NCBI RefSeq assembly: GCF_038003045.1
Contig: NZ_JBBOOK010000001.1
Coordinates: forward strand, 434,001-498,000
Source of the DNA: Sporosarcina sp. FSL W7-1349
Lineage (GTDB): Bacteria > Bacillota > Bacilli > Bacillales_A > Planococcaceae
DNA: 64,000 nucleotides
Direction: 5' to 3'
In this document: positions 35,287 to 43,880 of the stretch, piece by piece
Numbering within the stretch: position 1 is the stretch's first letter
Layout of the letters: each line of letters opens with the position of its first letter
Program-made: the position numbers and the translations under genes
Notes under the pieces: model-generated
What the model saw: the letters and a program-made list of their open reading frames with translations, nothing else
The model's database searches: none
What the model was told of the DNA's origin: nothing

Positions 35287-35922
35287 TTGGAAGATTATTT
35301 ACGCTATATTGAGAGTTTGCAAAAAAAGGAAGATGCCCTCTTCAGCCGGATGGAGTACTATGCGGAAGAGTATCGAGTCCCCATCATGGATCGGCTGGGC
35401 ATCGAGACGTTCCTCGGCCTCCTGTGCATCCAACAGCCGAAATCCATTTTGGAGATAGGAAGCGCGATTGGCTATTCGGCCCTGCGTATTGCGACGGCAC
35501 TAAAAGACACGACAATCGTCACGATTGAACGTGATTCCGACCGCTTTTCGAAAGCTGTCGAATATATTGGAGAGAGCGATGCGGGGAGCCGTATCGTGAT
35601 TCTGGAAGCAGATGCCCTAGAAACGGAAGCGGAAGAAATTTTTAGCCGGCAGTACGATGCTTTATTCATAGATGCGGCGAAAGGACAATACAAACGGTTC
35701 TTCGAAAAGTATGAGCCGACAGTGAAATCGGGCGGAGTAATTTATTGTGATAATATGTTCATGCATGGTATGGTGCTACTGGAAGACGGGGAAGTGCCGA
35801 AGCGTAACCGTACGATGATCCGCAAGCTGAAAGAGTTTACGCAATGGATGTATGCACATCCAGGATTTGAAACTTCCTTGCTGCCGGTCGGGGACGGTAT
35901 TTTGATAGCGGTAAAGCGATAG
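35287..35922 (+). CDS. trmR: tRNA 5-hydroxyuridine methyltransferase (YrrM/TrmR-like)
   Basis: This 211-residue class I SAM methyltransferase of the O-methyltransferase 3 family has motif I ILEIGSAIGYSALRIA, DALFIDAAKGQYKRFFEKY and CDNMFMHG. Bacillus YrrM (TrmR) methylates ho5U34 to mo5U34 in tRNAs. I chose TTG 35287 (GGAGG six nt upstream) over the TTG at 35251. In Bacillus the ho5U synthesis genes yrrN and yrrO (TrhP) follow. Here they are missing and udk comes next. The substrate assignment is inferred from homology and position after mltG. Confidence 0.82.
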   Translation: MEDYLRYIESLQKKEDALFSRMEYYAEEYRVPIMDRLGIETFLGLLCIQQPKSILEIGSAIGYSALRIATALKDTTIVTIERDSDRFSKAVEYIGESDAGSRIVILEADALETEAEEIFSRQYDALFIDAAKGQYKRFFEKYEPTVKSGGVIYCDNMFMHGMVLLEDGEVPKRNRTMIRKLKEFTQWMYAHPGFETSLLPVGDGILIAVKR

Positions 35923-35973
35923 TCGGCCGTGTAAGGAGAAAAGCATTCGGGCGACGACAAGGAGCGAACTCAG

Positions 35974-36612
35974 ATGAAACAGAGAAAGCCTCTCGTAATT
36001 GGAATAGCAGGCGGGTCCGGTTCCGGAAAGACGAGCGTCACCCATGCCATTTATGATGTCTTCAAGAAGCATTCCGTCGTTGTCATCGAACAGGATTATT
36101 ATTATAAGGACCAGACCCATCTTGAGTTTGACCAGCGCCTCGGCGTGAATTATGACCATCCTTTGGCATTCGACACGGATTTGCTGATCGAACATATGGA
36201 CCGTCTATTACAACGCGAGTCGATTGAAAAACCTGTTTATGACTATGCGCTTCATACTCGTTCGACAGAAACGATGCTGATTGAACCGAAAGATGTCATC
36301 ATCCTGGAAGGGATCCTTGTCCTGGAGGATGAACGGCTGCGTGACTTGATGGATATTAAATTGTTCGTCGACACGGATGCGGATTTGCGCATCATCCGCC
36401 GGATCCTCCGTGATTTGAATGAGAGGGGACGGTCAATTGATTCGGTCATCGAGCAATATTTGACCGTCGTCCGGCCGATGCACAACCAATTCATCGAACC
36501 GACGAAACGATATGCCGATATCATCATTCCGGAAGGCGGACAAAACGCGGTGGCCATCGACCTGATGGTTACCAAAATAAAAACAATTCTTGAATCTGGA
36601 ACGGATATATAA
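35974..36612 (+). CDS. udk: Uridine kinase
   Basis: This 212-residue pyrimidine-salvage kinase phosphorylates uridine and cytidine. The P-loop [12 protein letters not shown] is at about 9-20. The [12 protein letters not shown] segment, the YDYALHTRS motif and the [13 protein letters not shown] lid are all typical. The ATG has an AAGGAGCG site. The order udk-greA matches Bacillus. Confidence 0.96.
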   Translation: MKQRKPLVIGIAGGSGSGKTSVTHAIYDVFKKHSVVVIEQDYYYKDQTHLEFDQRLGVNYDHPLAFDTDLLIEHMDRLLQRESIEKPVYDYALHTRSTETMLIEPKDVIILEGILVLEDERLRDLMDIKLFVDTDADLRIIRRILRDLNERGRSIDSVIEQYLTVVRPMHNQFIEPTKRYADIIIPEGGQNAVAIDLMVTKIKTILESGTDI

Positions 36613-36715
36613 TATGATGTTGTCATCATTATATACAGATGAACACTATGTCACATACCTGTCAAAGGAGTGGCATAGTATTTTTATTGAACAGGATTAT
36701 GAGGAGTGTTGTCTA

Positions 36716-37192
36716 ATGATCACAGAAAAGAAATTTCCAATGACCGCTTCAGGCAAGGAAAAGCTTGAAGAAGAATTACAGTATTTAAAAACAGTGAAAC
36801 GGAAAGAAGTCGTAGAACGCATCAAAATCGCCCGCAGTTACGGCGACCTTTCCGAGAACTCGGAATATGATTCCGCGAAAGAAGACCAGGCGTTTGTAGA
36901 AGGGAAGATTTCATCTCTGGAATCGATGATCCGAAACGCAGTCATCATTACCGAAGACGAGTTGAATACCGACGAAGTGCAGCTTGGTAAAACGGTTACA
37001 TTCAAGGAATTGCCGGATGGCGATGAAGAAACTTACACAATTGTCGGCTCTGCGGAGGCCAATCCGATGGAAGGTCTGATCTCCAATGATTCGCCGATTG
37101 CCAAAGGCTTGATCGGCCGGAAAAAAGGCGACGAAGTGAAAATCATGACTCCGGGCGGAGAGATGGCAGTCGAAATTTTGGAAATCAAGTAA
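36716..37192 (+). CDS. greA: Transcription elongation factor GreA
   Basis: This 158-residue factor stimulates transcript cleavage by backtracked RNA polymerase. The N-terminal coiled coil holds the conserved tip [18 protein letters not shown] with its acidic residues, and the C-terminal FKBP-like domain ends [13 protein letters not shown] chose ATG 36716 with GAGGAG upstream. The frame is open 42 codons further, but that stretch is not family-like. It is followed by a terminator. Confidence 0.96.
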   Translation: MITEKKFPMTASGKEKLEEELQYLKTVKRKEVVERIKIARSYGDLSENSEYDSAKEDQAFVEGKISSLESMIRNAVIITEDELNTDEVQLGKTVTFKELPDGDEETYTIVGSAEANPMEGLISNDSPIAKGLIGRKKGDEVKIMTPGGEMAVEILEIK

Positions 37193-37203
37193 CACGGCAT
37201 AGG

Positions 37204-37229
37204 ACCGCCTTCCGTGGAGGGCGGTTTTT
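37204..37229 (+). terminator. Terminator after greA
   Basis: ACCGCC pairs with GGCGGT around a short loop, followed by T5. Confidence 0.88.
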
Positions 37230-37315
37230 GTTTTTGATTCGATGAAACTCTCTGATTCTTACAACGTCCAATACATAGGAATACGGCAGTAGACATGAAA
37301 TGGAGTTGAATGTGG

Positions 37316-38068
37316 ATGAAAGAGCGGGAACCTGACTTTTCCAGGACAAGCCGAAAGCGGAGACGGAGCAAGTCCAACAACATTTTGAATGCTTTGATCG
37401 GACTTGTTGTCGTACTCATTATCATTACAGCAAGCATTATATTCACCGGCAATAAAGGCGAGGAGCAAGCCGAACCGGAAGAGGATGCGCTGACGGACAG
37501 CGGGCAGGAAGAGACGGAGGAGCAGCAGGACACAGATTTGGTGCTGGAAGACCAAGCGGATGAAGAAGAGGCCGAAACTCCGACAGTCGAATCGGATCGG
37601 TCGGAAACAGCGCAACCTCCGGCGGATTCCACACAAGGCCAAAATAATGGGAGTACGTCTCAGCGGGAAGAGACAACATTGAAACCCGCCGAAAAAGAAG
37701 AAAAAGCAGACGAAGGCGGAAAGGTGACATACGCCAAACCAGATGATCCGGTCATTGCCGAGACGATCGTCAATAGTTCATGGAAGCCGATCGGCACGAC
37801 ACAGACTGGGGATCATGTTTCCCAGTATGACGGAGAATCCGTGGACTGGCAGGAGAAAAAACAAGCGATCGCCTATTCGACCGGCATTCCGGAAGAGTCG
37901 CTGATCTACTGGAAGATCAAAAACGGCGGAAGCCCACAAAAGTCGGTCGGCATCGTTTCCACGAAAGACAAGTCGGAGAAATATCAAGTGCACTTGGAAT
38001 GGGTGGATGGCGAAGGTTGGAAGCCGGTTCAAATGGATGTTTTGAACACTTTGGAATTTGAGTACTAA
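37316..38068 (+). CDS. YrrS-like DUF1510 membrane protein
   Basis: This roughly 250-residue single-pass protein has a basic N-terminus, one membrane helix (ILNALIGLVVVLIIITASIIF, about 25-45) and a long acidic, low-complexity linker rich in Glu, Asp and Thr. The folded C-terminal DUF1510 domain (about 140-250) has IVNSSWKPIGTTQTGDHV and HLEWVDGEGWKPVQMDV. Bacillus yrrS lies beside greA and the penicillin-binding protein gene pbpI. No pbpI is present here. The function is unknown, though an envelope role is likely. ATG 37316 fits the GGAG spacing; ATG 37310 is possible. Confidence 0.85.
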   Translation: MKEREPDFSRTSRKRRRSKSNNILNALIGLVVVLIIITASIIFTGNKGEEQAEPEEDALTDSGQEETEEQQDTDLVLEDQADEEEAETPTVESDRSETAQPPADSTQGQNNGSTSQREETTLKPAEKEEKADEGGKVTYAKPDDPVIAETIVNSSWKPIGTTQTGDHVSQYDGESVDWQEKKQAIAYSTGIPEESLIYWKIKNGGSPQKSVGIVSTKDKSEKYQVHLEWVDGEGWKPVQMDVLNTLEFEY

Positions 38069-38096
38069 AATGTATGAGGAATGGCGGAGGGATTTC

Positions 38097-38789
38097 ATGA
38101 AAATCGCGGTAATCGGAGCAATGGAGCAAGAAGTGGAACTGTTGCGGGAGGAAATTGACAATGCACAAACGACTGTCATTGCCGACTGTGAATTTATCGA
38201 GGGAGAAGTCGGAGGACGCTCGGTCATCCTCGTGAAAAGTGGGATCGGGAAAGTGAATGCGGCGATTGCTACGACATTGTTATTGGATAATTATAAACCG
38301 AATGTCGTCCTGAATACCGGTTCGGCCGGCGGGTTTGACGATCGTTTGGAGGTCGGCACTGTTGTCATTTCAGATGAAGTGCGTCACCATGACGTGGATG
38401 TGACGGCTTTTGGATACGAACATGGCCAAGTGCCGGGACTTCCCGCAGCATACGAATCCGATGAGCGGTTGATCCAAATCGCCCGGGAAGCGGTCGAGGA
38501 AATCGGGGAACACCAACATGCCACGGGATTGATCGCATCTGGAGATACGTTCATGAGCAACCTGGACCATGTGGAAGCTGTGAAAGGACATTTCCCTTCC
38601 ATGATTGCTGGGGAAATGGAGGCAGCCGCGGTGGCTCAAGTCTGCCATCGCTTCGGAACCCCCTTCGTAGTCATCCGGGCGCTTTCCGATATAGCCGGGA
38701 AGGACTCGTCCATCAGCTTTGATGAATTCTTGCCGATTGCAGCCCGCCATTCAACGGATATCGTTTTGAAAGCCATCTCGAAATTATAA
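38097..38789 (+). CDS. mtnN: 5'-methylthioadenosine/S-adenosylhomocysteine nucleosidase
   Basis: This 230-residue enzyme releases adenine from MTA, SAH and 5'-deoxyadenosine for methionine salvage and SAM by-product removal. It opens with MKIAVIGAMEQEVELL (base-catalyst Glu region), has NTGSAGGF, the EMEAAAVAQVC motif and catalytic Asp in IRALSDIAGKDSS. I chose ATG 38097 after GGAGGG, inside the end of a longer open frame. It starts 28 nt after the yrrS stop. Confidence 0.95.
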   Translation: MKIAVIGAMEQEVELLREEIDNAQTTVIADCEFIEGEVGGRSVILVKSGIGKVNAAIATTLLLDNYKPNVVLNTGSAGGFDDRLEVGTVVISDEVRHHDVDVTAFGYEHGQVPGLPAAYESDERLIQIAREAVEEIGEHQHATGLIASGDTFMSNLDHVEAVKGHFPSMIAGEMEAAAVAQVCHRFGTPFVVIRALSDIAGKDSSISFDEFLPIAARHSTDIVLKAISKL

Positions 38790-38854
38790 ACTTTTCATGG
38801 TAAGATAGACGTAGATGGTCAATTTCACTTAGTTTTGAGGAGGGAATCTGGACT

Positions 38855-38935
38855 ATGCTATTTTTGATGGCAGGTGTATTCGTAGTTACGACAATCCTTG
38901 CAGCAGTCATTCTGCGTGAGGTCAGTGCGGACTGA
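38855..38935 (+). CDS. 26-residue single-span membrane peptide
   Basis: The frame encodes MLFLMAGVFVVTTILAAVIL followed by REVSAD and a stop. GAGGAGGG is upstream at good spacing, and a strong terminator starts 19 nt after the stop. Almost the whole peptide is one hydrophobic helix with a short charged end. A TAAGAT (38801-38806) could be a -10. I do not recognise the family. Possibilities are a small membrane regulator, a spore-stage peptide (pro-sigK is next door) or a toxin-like peptide. The ribosome binding site plus terminator make translation credible. Confidence 0.65.
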   Translation: MLFLMAGVFVVTTILAAVILREVSAD

Positions 38936-38953
38936 AGATCGAACAATATGATG

Positions 38954-38998
38954 AGGCGTTTCCGAGGCCGGGACCACTCCCGCAAGGAAACGCCTTTT
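38954..38998 (+). terminator. Terminator after the 26-residue peptide gene
   Basis: AGGCGTTTCC (38954-38963) pairs with GGAAACGCCT (38986-38995), with an inner CGGGA/TCCCG pair and T4. Confidence 0.9.
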
Positions 38999-39075
38999 AC
39001 TTGTTCAATTGTGGCGGTATATTTGGATCCAAACGATGCCAATAGAGGGTCTGATAGGTCATAAGTCAACTCCGA

Positions 39076-39777
39076 TTATTCGTTATATTCATGTTTGAAT
39101 AGTTGGTAGAGTTTTACAATCGCTCTCTTTTCGATTCGTGAAACATAACTTCTGGAAATATTGAGCTGCGCGGCGATCTCTTTTTGGGTCATCGGTTGAT
39201 CATCCAGCAATCCGTAACGTCGCTGGATGATTTCTAGTTCCCTTCCATCCAATTTCCCGAGATGCCGATACAATCTTTCAATTCTCTCTCTTTGTTCGAC
39301 TGCATCGATCGGTGTTTCATCATCCGTTTGCAGCAAATCCGCGATTTGAAGCGATTGCCCGTCTTTATCCATCCCGATCGGGTCGAATAAAGAGACGTCT
39401 TTCTGTACTTTTTTCTGTGTCCGCAAATACATAAGAATTTCGTTTTCGATGCAGCGTGCGGCATAAGTCGCAAGTTTGGTCTTCCGATCCGGGGTGAAAC
39501 TGTTTACCGCCTTCATCAGACCGATGGTGCCAATGGAAATATAATCATCGAGCATTTCATGTTTCGGATGGAACTTTTTTACGATGTGGGCCACGAGCCG
39601 CATATTCCGTTCAATCAGTTCATCTTTGGCGGATTCATCACCTTCGGCAAGCCGTCTCAGACAATCCGCCTCCTCTTCCTTTGATAACGGCCGTTGAAAC
39701 GCTTGCCCTCTGATGTAGCCAAGCATTGCAGGGATTTCAAGCCATAGCTGGACCATCGCCATGACAAGCCCGCTCAT
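39076..39777 (-). CDS. sigK: Mother-cell sigma factor pro-sigma-K (intact)
   Basis: This 233-residue sigma-70 family factor directs late mother-cell transcription in sporulation. The first ~20 residues (MSGLVMAMVQLWLEIPAMLG) are hydrophobic and match the pro-sequence removed by SpoIVFB. Region 2 is complete (MRLVAHIVKKF, ISIGTIGLMKAV, TKLATYAARCIENEILMYLR), as is region 4 (QKEIAAQLNISRSYVSRIEKRA). I chose ATG 39777 after AGGAGGTGA. Bacillus subtilis sigK is split by the skin element, but this gene is continuous. It is divergent from yqeG. Confidence 0.95.
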   Translation of the reverse strand: MSGLVMAMVQLWLEIPAMLGYIRGQAFQRPLSKEEEADCLRRLAEGDESAKDELIERNMRLVAHIVKKFHPKHEMLDDYISIGTIGLMKAVNSFTPDRKTKLATYAARCIENEILMYLRTQKKVQKDVSLFDPIGMDKDGQSLQIADLLQTDDETPIDAVEQRERIERLYRHLGKLDGRELEIIQRRYGLLDDQPMTQKEIAAQLNISRSYVSRIEKRAIVKLYQLFKHEYNE

Positions 39778-39900
39778 CGGTTCACCTCCTGTTGTCGTTG
39801 TATGACAGCATATGCAGCCGAAGTCTTGTCTTATCACTGGGGACTATGCTGGAAGATGTTTGGCTTATTTTCCGCGTTGCAAAAAGCCGATTCCGAACAA

Positions 39901-39930
39901 TTTAATCCGTACGGACAGGTGTGTTATAAT
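39901..39930 (+). promoter_or_regulatory. Candidate sigma-A promoter of the yqeG operon
   Basis: TATAAT (39925-39930) has TTTAAT (39901-39906) 18 nt upstream. The -10 is perfect and the -35 is weak. Confidence 0.5.
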
Positions 39931-39965
39931 CATTTCAGAATTAGATGCTAATCGGAGTGGATGTT

Positions 39966-40481
39966 GTGTATAAATATTTTTTGCCGGATGAATTTGTAAA
40001 AAACGTCTTTTTGATCTCTCCGGAGAAGTTGAAAGAGAAAGGGATCAAGGCGATTATTACAGATTTGGATAATACGCTCGTCGCTTGGGATTGCCCGGAT
40101 GCGACTCCCGAAATTTCCCGATGGGTGAAGGAAATGCGGGACGCCGGGTTGAAAGTGACCGTAGTATCAAATAATAATGAGAGTCGGGTGAAAACTTTTT
40201 GTGATCCGATTTCAATCTCATTCATCTTTGATGCGCATAAACCTCTGACGAAATCATTCCATAAGGCTGTGTCGTTGATGGGTGTCCGTAAGGAAGAAGT
40301 GGTCGTCATCGGGGATCAGCTGCTGACAGATATTTTTGGCGGGAATCGGGCAGGGCTTCATACGATTCTCGTCGTGCCGGTCGCCAAATCGGACGGCTTT
40401 GTTACAAAATTCAACAGAATGATTGAAAGAAGAATCATGGCGGGCATGAAACGGCGCGGCATGATCAAATGGGAGGACTGA
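39966..40481 (+). CDS. yqeG: YqeG-family HAD IIIA phosphatase
   Basis: This 171-residue HAD-superfamily hydrolase has motif I ITDLDNTLVAWD, motif II VTVVSNNNESR, a conserved lysine in AHKPLTKSF, and motif III VVIGDQLLTDIFGGNRAG. The physiological substrate in Bacillales is not settled. I chose GTG 39966 (GGAG seven nt upstream), which gives the family start KYFLPDEFVKNVF. An ATG at 39945 has no ribosome binding site. It is the first gene of a tight operon running to yqeM, and yqeH overlaps its end. Confidence 0.9.
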   Translation: MYKYFLPDEFVKNVFLISPEKLKEKGIKAIITDLDNTLVAWDCPDATPEISRWVKEMRDAGLKVTVVSNNNESRVKTFCDPISISFIFDAHKPLTKSFHKAVSLMGVRKEEVVVIGDQLLTDIFGGNRAGLHTILVVPVAKSDGFVTKFNRMIERRIMAGMKRRGMIKWED

Positions 40482-40483
40482 AT

Positions 40484-41584
40484 TTGGAGCTACTGAAATG
40501 TATCGGCTGCGGGATCACCATTCAGACGGAGGATCCGAAAAAGGAAGGGTACGCCCCACCCGCATCATTGGAAAAGGAAGACGTCGTCTGCCAGCGCTGC
40601 TTCCGCTTGCGGAACTACAACGAGCTGCAGCCGGTATCCCTTTCCGGGGATGACTTCCTGAAAATATTAAACGGAATCGGTCAAAAAGAGGGGATTGTCG
40701 TTAAAATCGTCGATATCTTCGATTTCAACGGCAGTTGGATTAACGGCTTGCACCGGTTCGTCGGAAATAAGGATATATTGCTGATCGGCAACAAGGCGGA
40801 CATCTTGCCGAAATCCGTGAAACCGAACCGGTTAATCCATTGGATGAAATCGGAAGCGGTGAAACTTGGTCTGAAGCCCGCTGACGTCCTTTTAGTGTCT
40901 GCCCATCGCGGGACCGGCATGGAAGAGGCACTGGACGCAATTGATGAACTCCGGAAAGGGAAGGATGTCTATGTCGTAGGTTGCACGAATGTCGGCAAAT
41001 CGACATTCATCAATCGGATCATTAAACATGCAACAGGCATTGGGGAAGTCATCACGACCTCGCATTTCCCGGGAACTACATTGGACCTCGTCGAAATCCC
41101 ATTGGACGACGGGAAAGCGATTTACGATACGCCAGGAATCATTAACGATCACCAAATAGCGCATCACTTGGACGCCAAGGATTTGAAAGCGATCACCCCG
41201 AAAAAAGAATTAAAACCGAAAGTGTATCAGTTGAATCCGGAACAGACGCTCTATATCGGTGGACTGGCACGGTTTGACTTCCTTTCGGGAGACCGCTCTT
41301 CATTCACCATCCACATATCGAATGATCTGGCGATTCATCGGACGAAATTGGAAAATGCGGATCATCTATATAAAGAACATCTGGGAGGATTGCTCTCTCC
41401 GCCGTCGGAAGCTTCACTTGAATCATTGCCGCCGCTCGTCCGGCATGAATTTTCCATTAAGCAGGCCAAGACGGATATCGTCATCTCGGGGCTTGGTTGG
41501 ATTACTATCCAGCATCCGGATGTCGTCGTAGCCGTCCATGCACCGCGCGGAGTGAATGTGCTATTACGTCCATCCTTGATTTGA
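40484..41584 (+). CDS. yqeH: Ribosome biogenesis GTPase YqeH
   Basis: This 366-residue circularly permuted GTPase acts in 30S subunit assembly. An N-terminal treble-clef zinc module (CIGCG, then CQRCFRLRNYNE) is followed by permuted G motifs: NKAD (G4) precedes GCTNVGKST (G1) and DTPG (G3). A C-terminal domain likely binds nucleic acid. I chose TTG 40484 because GGGAGGA lies six nt upstream. ATG 40469 would overlap that site. It starts 2 nt after the yqeG stop. Confidence 0.95.
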   Translation: MELLKCIGCGITIQTEDPKKEGYAPPASLEKEDVVCQRCFRLRNYNELQPVSLSGDDFLKILNGIGQKEGIVVKIVDIFDFNGSWINGLHRFVGNKDILLIGNKADILPKSVKPNRLIHWMKSEAVKLGLKPADVLLVSAHRGTGMEEALDAIDELRKGKDVYVVGCTNVGKSTFINRIIKHATGIGEVITTSHFPGTTLDLVEIPLDDGKAIYDTPGIINDHQIAHHLDAKDLKAITPKKELKPKVYQLNPEQTLYIGGLARFDFLSGDRSSFTIHISNDLAIHRTKLENADHLYKEHLGGLLSPPSEASLESLPPLVRHEFSIKQAKTDIVISGLGWITIQHPDVVVAVHAPRGVNVLLRPSLI

Positions 41585-41619
41585 TAGTGTTTTGAAGGGT
41601 TGAATTAGGGGGAAATTAA

Positions 41620-42447
41620 ATGAAAAAATGGTATTCGGTAATCGGCGATCCGATTGCCCAGTCGATGTCTCCATCCATGCATGGAACATGGTTTCAGGAA
41701 AATGAAGTGGACGCGACCTATATCCCGCTCCATATTCCAGCCGATCAGTTGGAAAAAGCGGTGGAAGGCCTTCGGACGCTCGGATGCAGCGGATGGAATG
41801 TTACGGTTCCGCATAAGACGGCCATCCTCCCTTACTTGGATAGCCTGGATGAGTCGGCACAGCTGATGCAGGCGGTCAATACGGTCCATGTCATGCCGGA
41901 TGGCTCATTGTCCGGCTCCAACACGGACGGTCCGGGGTTTGTCCGATCGTTGGAGGAGGCGTATGGGGAGCGTGCGAAAGGAAATCCGGTGCTCGTGGTC
42001 GGGGCAGGCGGAGCCGCCCGGGGCATCGCTCATGCACTCCATTCCCAAGGTTATGGTCCGATCACTTTCACCAATCGGACGTTGGAGAAGGCCGAGAATT
42101 TGGCAACCGGCATTTCAGGAGCTTCGGTTGTGACGATCCAGGAAGCGGAGGCGACTTTGGCGAATTTCGGTTTGATCGTTCAGACGACATCGGTCGGTAT
42201 GAATTTCGCGCAAGAAGGGATACCGCTCGATCCAACCGGAGTCCGGGAAGGGGCGGTCGTAGCAGATATCATCTATAACCCGCTTGAAACCGAATTCCTG
42301 AAACAAGCAAAACAGCGGAGAGCATGGACAATGAACGGCGTCGGCATGTTTGTCCATCAAGGCGCCTTGGCGTTCGAAACGTGGACAGGCATCCAACCTG
42401 ATACAGAAAAGACGATCAAGAAAATAACAGCGACACTTGGAGGGTAA
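41620..42447 (+). CDS. aroE: Shikimate dehydrogenase
   Basis: This 275-residue NADPH-dependent enzyme reduces 3-dehydroshikimate to shikimate. It has the substrate-binding GDPIAQSMSPSMHG, catalytic K66 in NVTVPHKTAI and the dinucleotide motif VVGAGGAARGIAHAL (about 126-140). The length is standard. yhbY follows after 3 nt, so it belongs to the yqeG-yqeM operon as in Bacillus. Confidence 0.96.
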   Translation: MKKWYSVIGDPIAQSMSPSMHGTWFQENEVDATYIPLHIPADQLEKAVEGLRTLGCSGWNVTVPHKTAILPYLDSLDESAQLMQAVNTVHVMPDGSLSGSNTDGPGFVRSLEEAYGERAKGNPVLVVGAGGAARGIAHALHSQGYGPITFTNRTLEKAENLATGISGASVVTIQEAEATLANFGLIVQTTSVGMNFAQEGIPLDPTGVREGAVVADIIYNPLETEFLKQAKQRRAWTMNGVGMFVHQGALAFETWTGIQPDTEKTIKKITATLGG

Positions 42448-42450
42448 TGG

Positions 42451-42741
42451 ATGTTAACAGGTAAACAAAAACGATTTCTTCGCAGTGAGGCGCATCATCT
42501 GCAACCGGTGTTCCAAATCGGGAAAAGCGGTTTGACAGAAGCGGTCATTGCACAGATCGAAGAAGCGCTGGAAGCGAAAGAATTGATCAAAGTGAATATT
42601 TTACAAAACTGCGACGAAGATAAAAATGAAATCGCCGCTAAGCTGGAAGCGCGGGACGGGCTTGAAATCGTGCAAGTGATCGGAAATATGCTGATTCTCT
42701 ATAAGGAGTCGAAAGAGAAAAAGCAGATCCAGTTGCCATAA
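42451..42741 (+). CDS. yhbY: CRM-domain RNA-binding protein YhbY (YqeI)
   Basis: This 96-residue single CRM-domain protein has the conserved LTGKQKRFLRSEAHHLQPVFQIGKSGL start and the VKVNIL-type strand (IKVNILQNCDE), ending in an IGNMLILYK segment. It associates with pre-50S ribosomes in other bacteria. It is tightly packed between aroE and nadD. Confidence 0.93.
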   Translation: MLTGKQKRFLRSEAHHLQPVFQIGKSGLTEAVIAQIEEALEAKELIKVNILQNCDEDKNEIAAKLEARDGLEIVQVIGNMLILYKESKEKKQIQLP

Positions 42742-42752
42742 GGAGGGGTTCG

Positions 42753-43322
42753 TTGAAAAAGGTTGGAATCCTGGGAGGCACTTTCAACCCTCCCCATATC
42801 GGCCATCTCATCGTGGCCAATGAAGTGCGGATCGCTCTTGGGCTCTCTGAAGTCCGGCTCATGCCGGCTGCCGTTCCGCCGCATAAGATGGCTCCGCATG
42901 ATGCCACGGTTCAGCAACGCCTGCATATGGTGGAACTGGCGGTTGCCGGGCTTGAGGGATTGACGGTTTCGGATTTCGAAGTCGAACGGGGCGGAATTTC
43001 TTACACGTATGATACGATGTCCGAAATGACTGCGCGGGAACCGGACGTCGATTTCCACTTCATCATCGGTGGGGACATGATCGATATGCTCCCGCATTGG
43101 TATAAAATCGATGAGTTGTCAAGGCTCGTCAAACTGGTCGGTGTGCAACGCCCGGGAACGATCGGAGATACAGAATACCCGATCATCTATGTGGACATTC
43201 CCCAGATCGACCTATCGTCGACAATGATCCGGAACCGCTATTCACAAAGAGGGGCTGCGCAACTGCTCGTTCTTCCCGCGGTAGAGGAATATATCCATGA
43301 GGAGAATCTATATGGATCTTGA
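42753..43322 (+). CDS. nadD: Nicotinate-nucleotide adenylyltransferase
   Basis: This 189-residue enzyme adenylates NaMN in NAD synthesis. It has the nucleotidyltransferase motif GGTFNPPHIGHL at about 8-19 and the LSSTMIRNRY signature near residue 155. The TTG start follows AAGGAGGGG. Its end overlaps the start of yqeK by 11 nt, which suggests coupled translation. Confidence 0.95.
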   Translation: MKKVGILGGTFNPPHIGHLIVANEVRIALGLSEVRLMPAAVPPHKMAPHDATVQQRLHMVELAVAGLEGLTVSDFEVERGGISYTYDTMSEMTAREPDVDFHFIIGGDMIDMLPHWYKIDELSRLVKLVGVQRPGTIGDTEYPIIYVDIPQIDLSSTMIRNRYSQRGAAQLLVLPAVEEYIHEENLYGS

Positions 43323-43878
43323 CATAATACAAGGGGTTATCGCCGAACGCCTGTCGAATGACCGCCATGCGCATGTCCTGCGGGTCGTTGAAATGGCGAA
43401 AGCGTTGAACAGCCTCCACGGCCTGCCGCAAAACGACGTGGAATTGGCCGCTTATTTGCATGATATCGCAAAATGTATGGAGAAAAAGGAGATGCAGGGC
43501 ATCCTGGAGGCGGAACAGGCGGATCCCAGGTTGTTGTCCTTCCATCCTGAACTTTGGCATGCGCCTGTTGGGATGGTGATCGCCCGGGACGAATTCGGTA
43601 TCCGGGACGAAGCCGTATTGCAGGCGATCCGTTACCATACGACAGGAAGAGCCGGAATGTCTCCATTGGAAAAACTGATCTATGTAGCGGATATGATTGA
43701 AGCGGGAAGGAATTTTCCTGGAGTTGAAGAACTGCGGAAGGCGGCCGAAGGGCCATTGGATACGGCAATGAGTGCATGTATCATCCACTCAGTCCGTTTC
43801 CTGGCGAATAAAGGGGTGCCGATTTTTCCGGACTCCATCAATTGCTATAACGAACATGTCCATATGAAAGGAAAGTGA
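43312..43878 (+). CDS. yqeK: HD-domain Ap4A hydrolase YqeK
   Basis: This 188-residue metal-dependent HD phosphohydrolase belongs to the family shown to split Ap4A symmetrically to ADP. The ligands are H (HAHVLRVVEMA), the HD pair (AAYLHDIAKCM), H in PELWHAPVG, and H/D further on (IRYHTTG, YVADMIE). I chose ATG 43312 (AGGAG eight nt upstream) over the in-frame ATG at 43297. It overlaps nadD at its start, and rsfS follows after 2 nt. Confidence 0.93.
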   Translation: MDLDIIQGVIAERLSNDRHAHVLRVVEMAKALNSLHGLPQNDVELAAYLHDIAKCMEKKEMQGILEAEQADPRLLSFHPELWHAPVGMVIARDEFGIRDEAVLQAIRYHTTGRAGMSPLEKLIYVADMIEAGRNFPGVEELRKAAEGPLDTAMSACIIHSVRFLANKGVPIFPDSINCYNEHVHMKGK

Positions 43879-43880
43879 CT

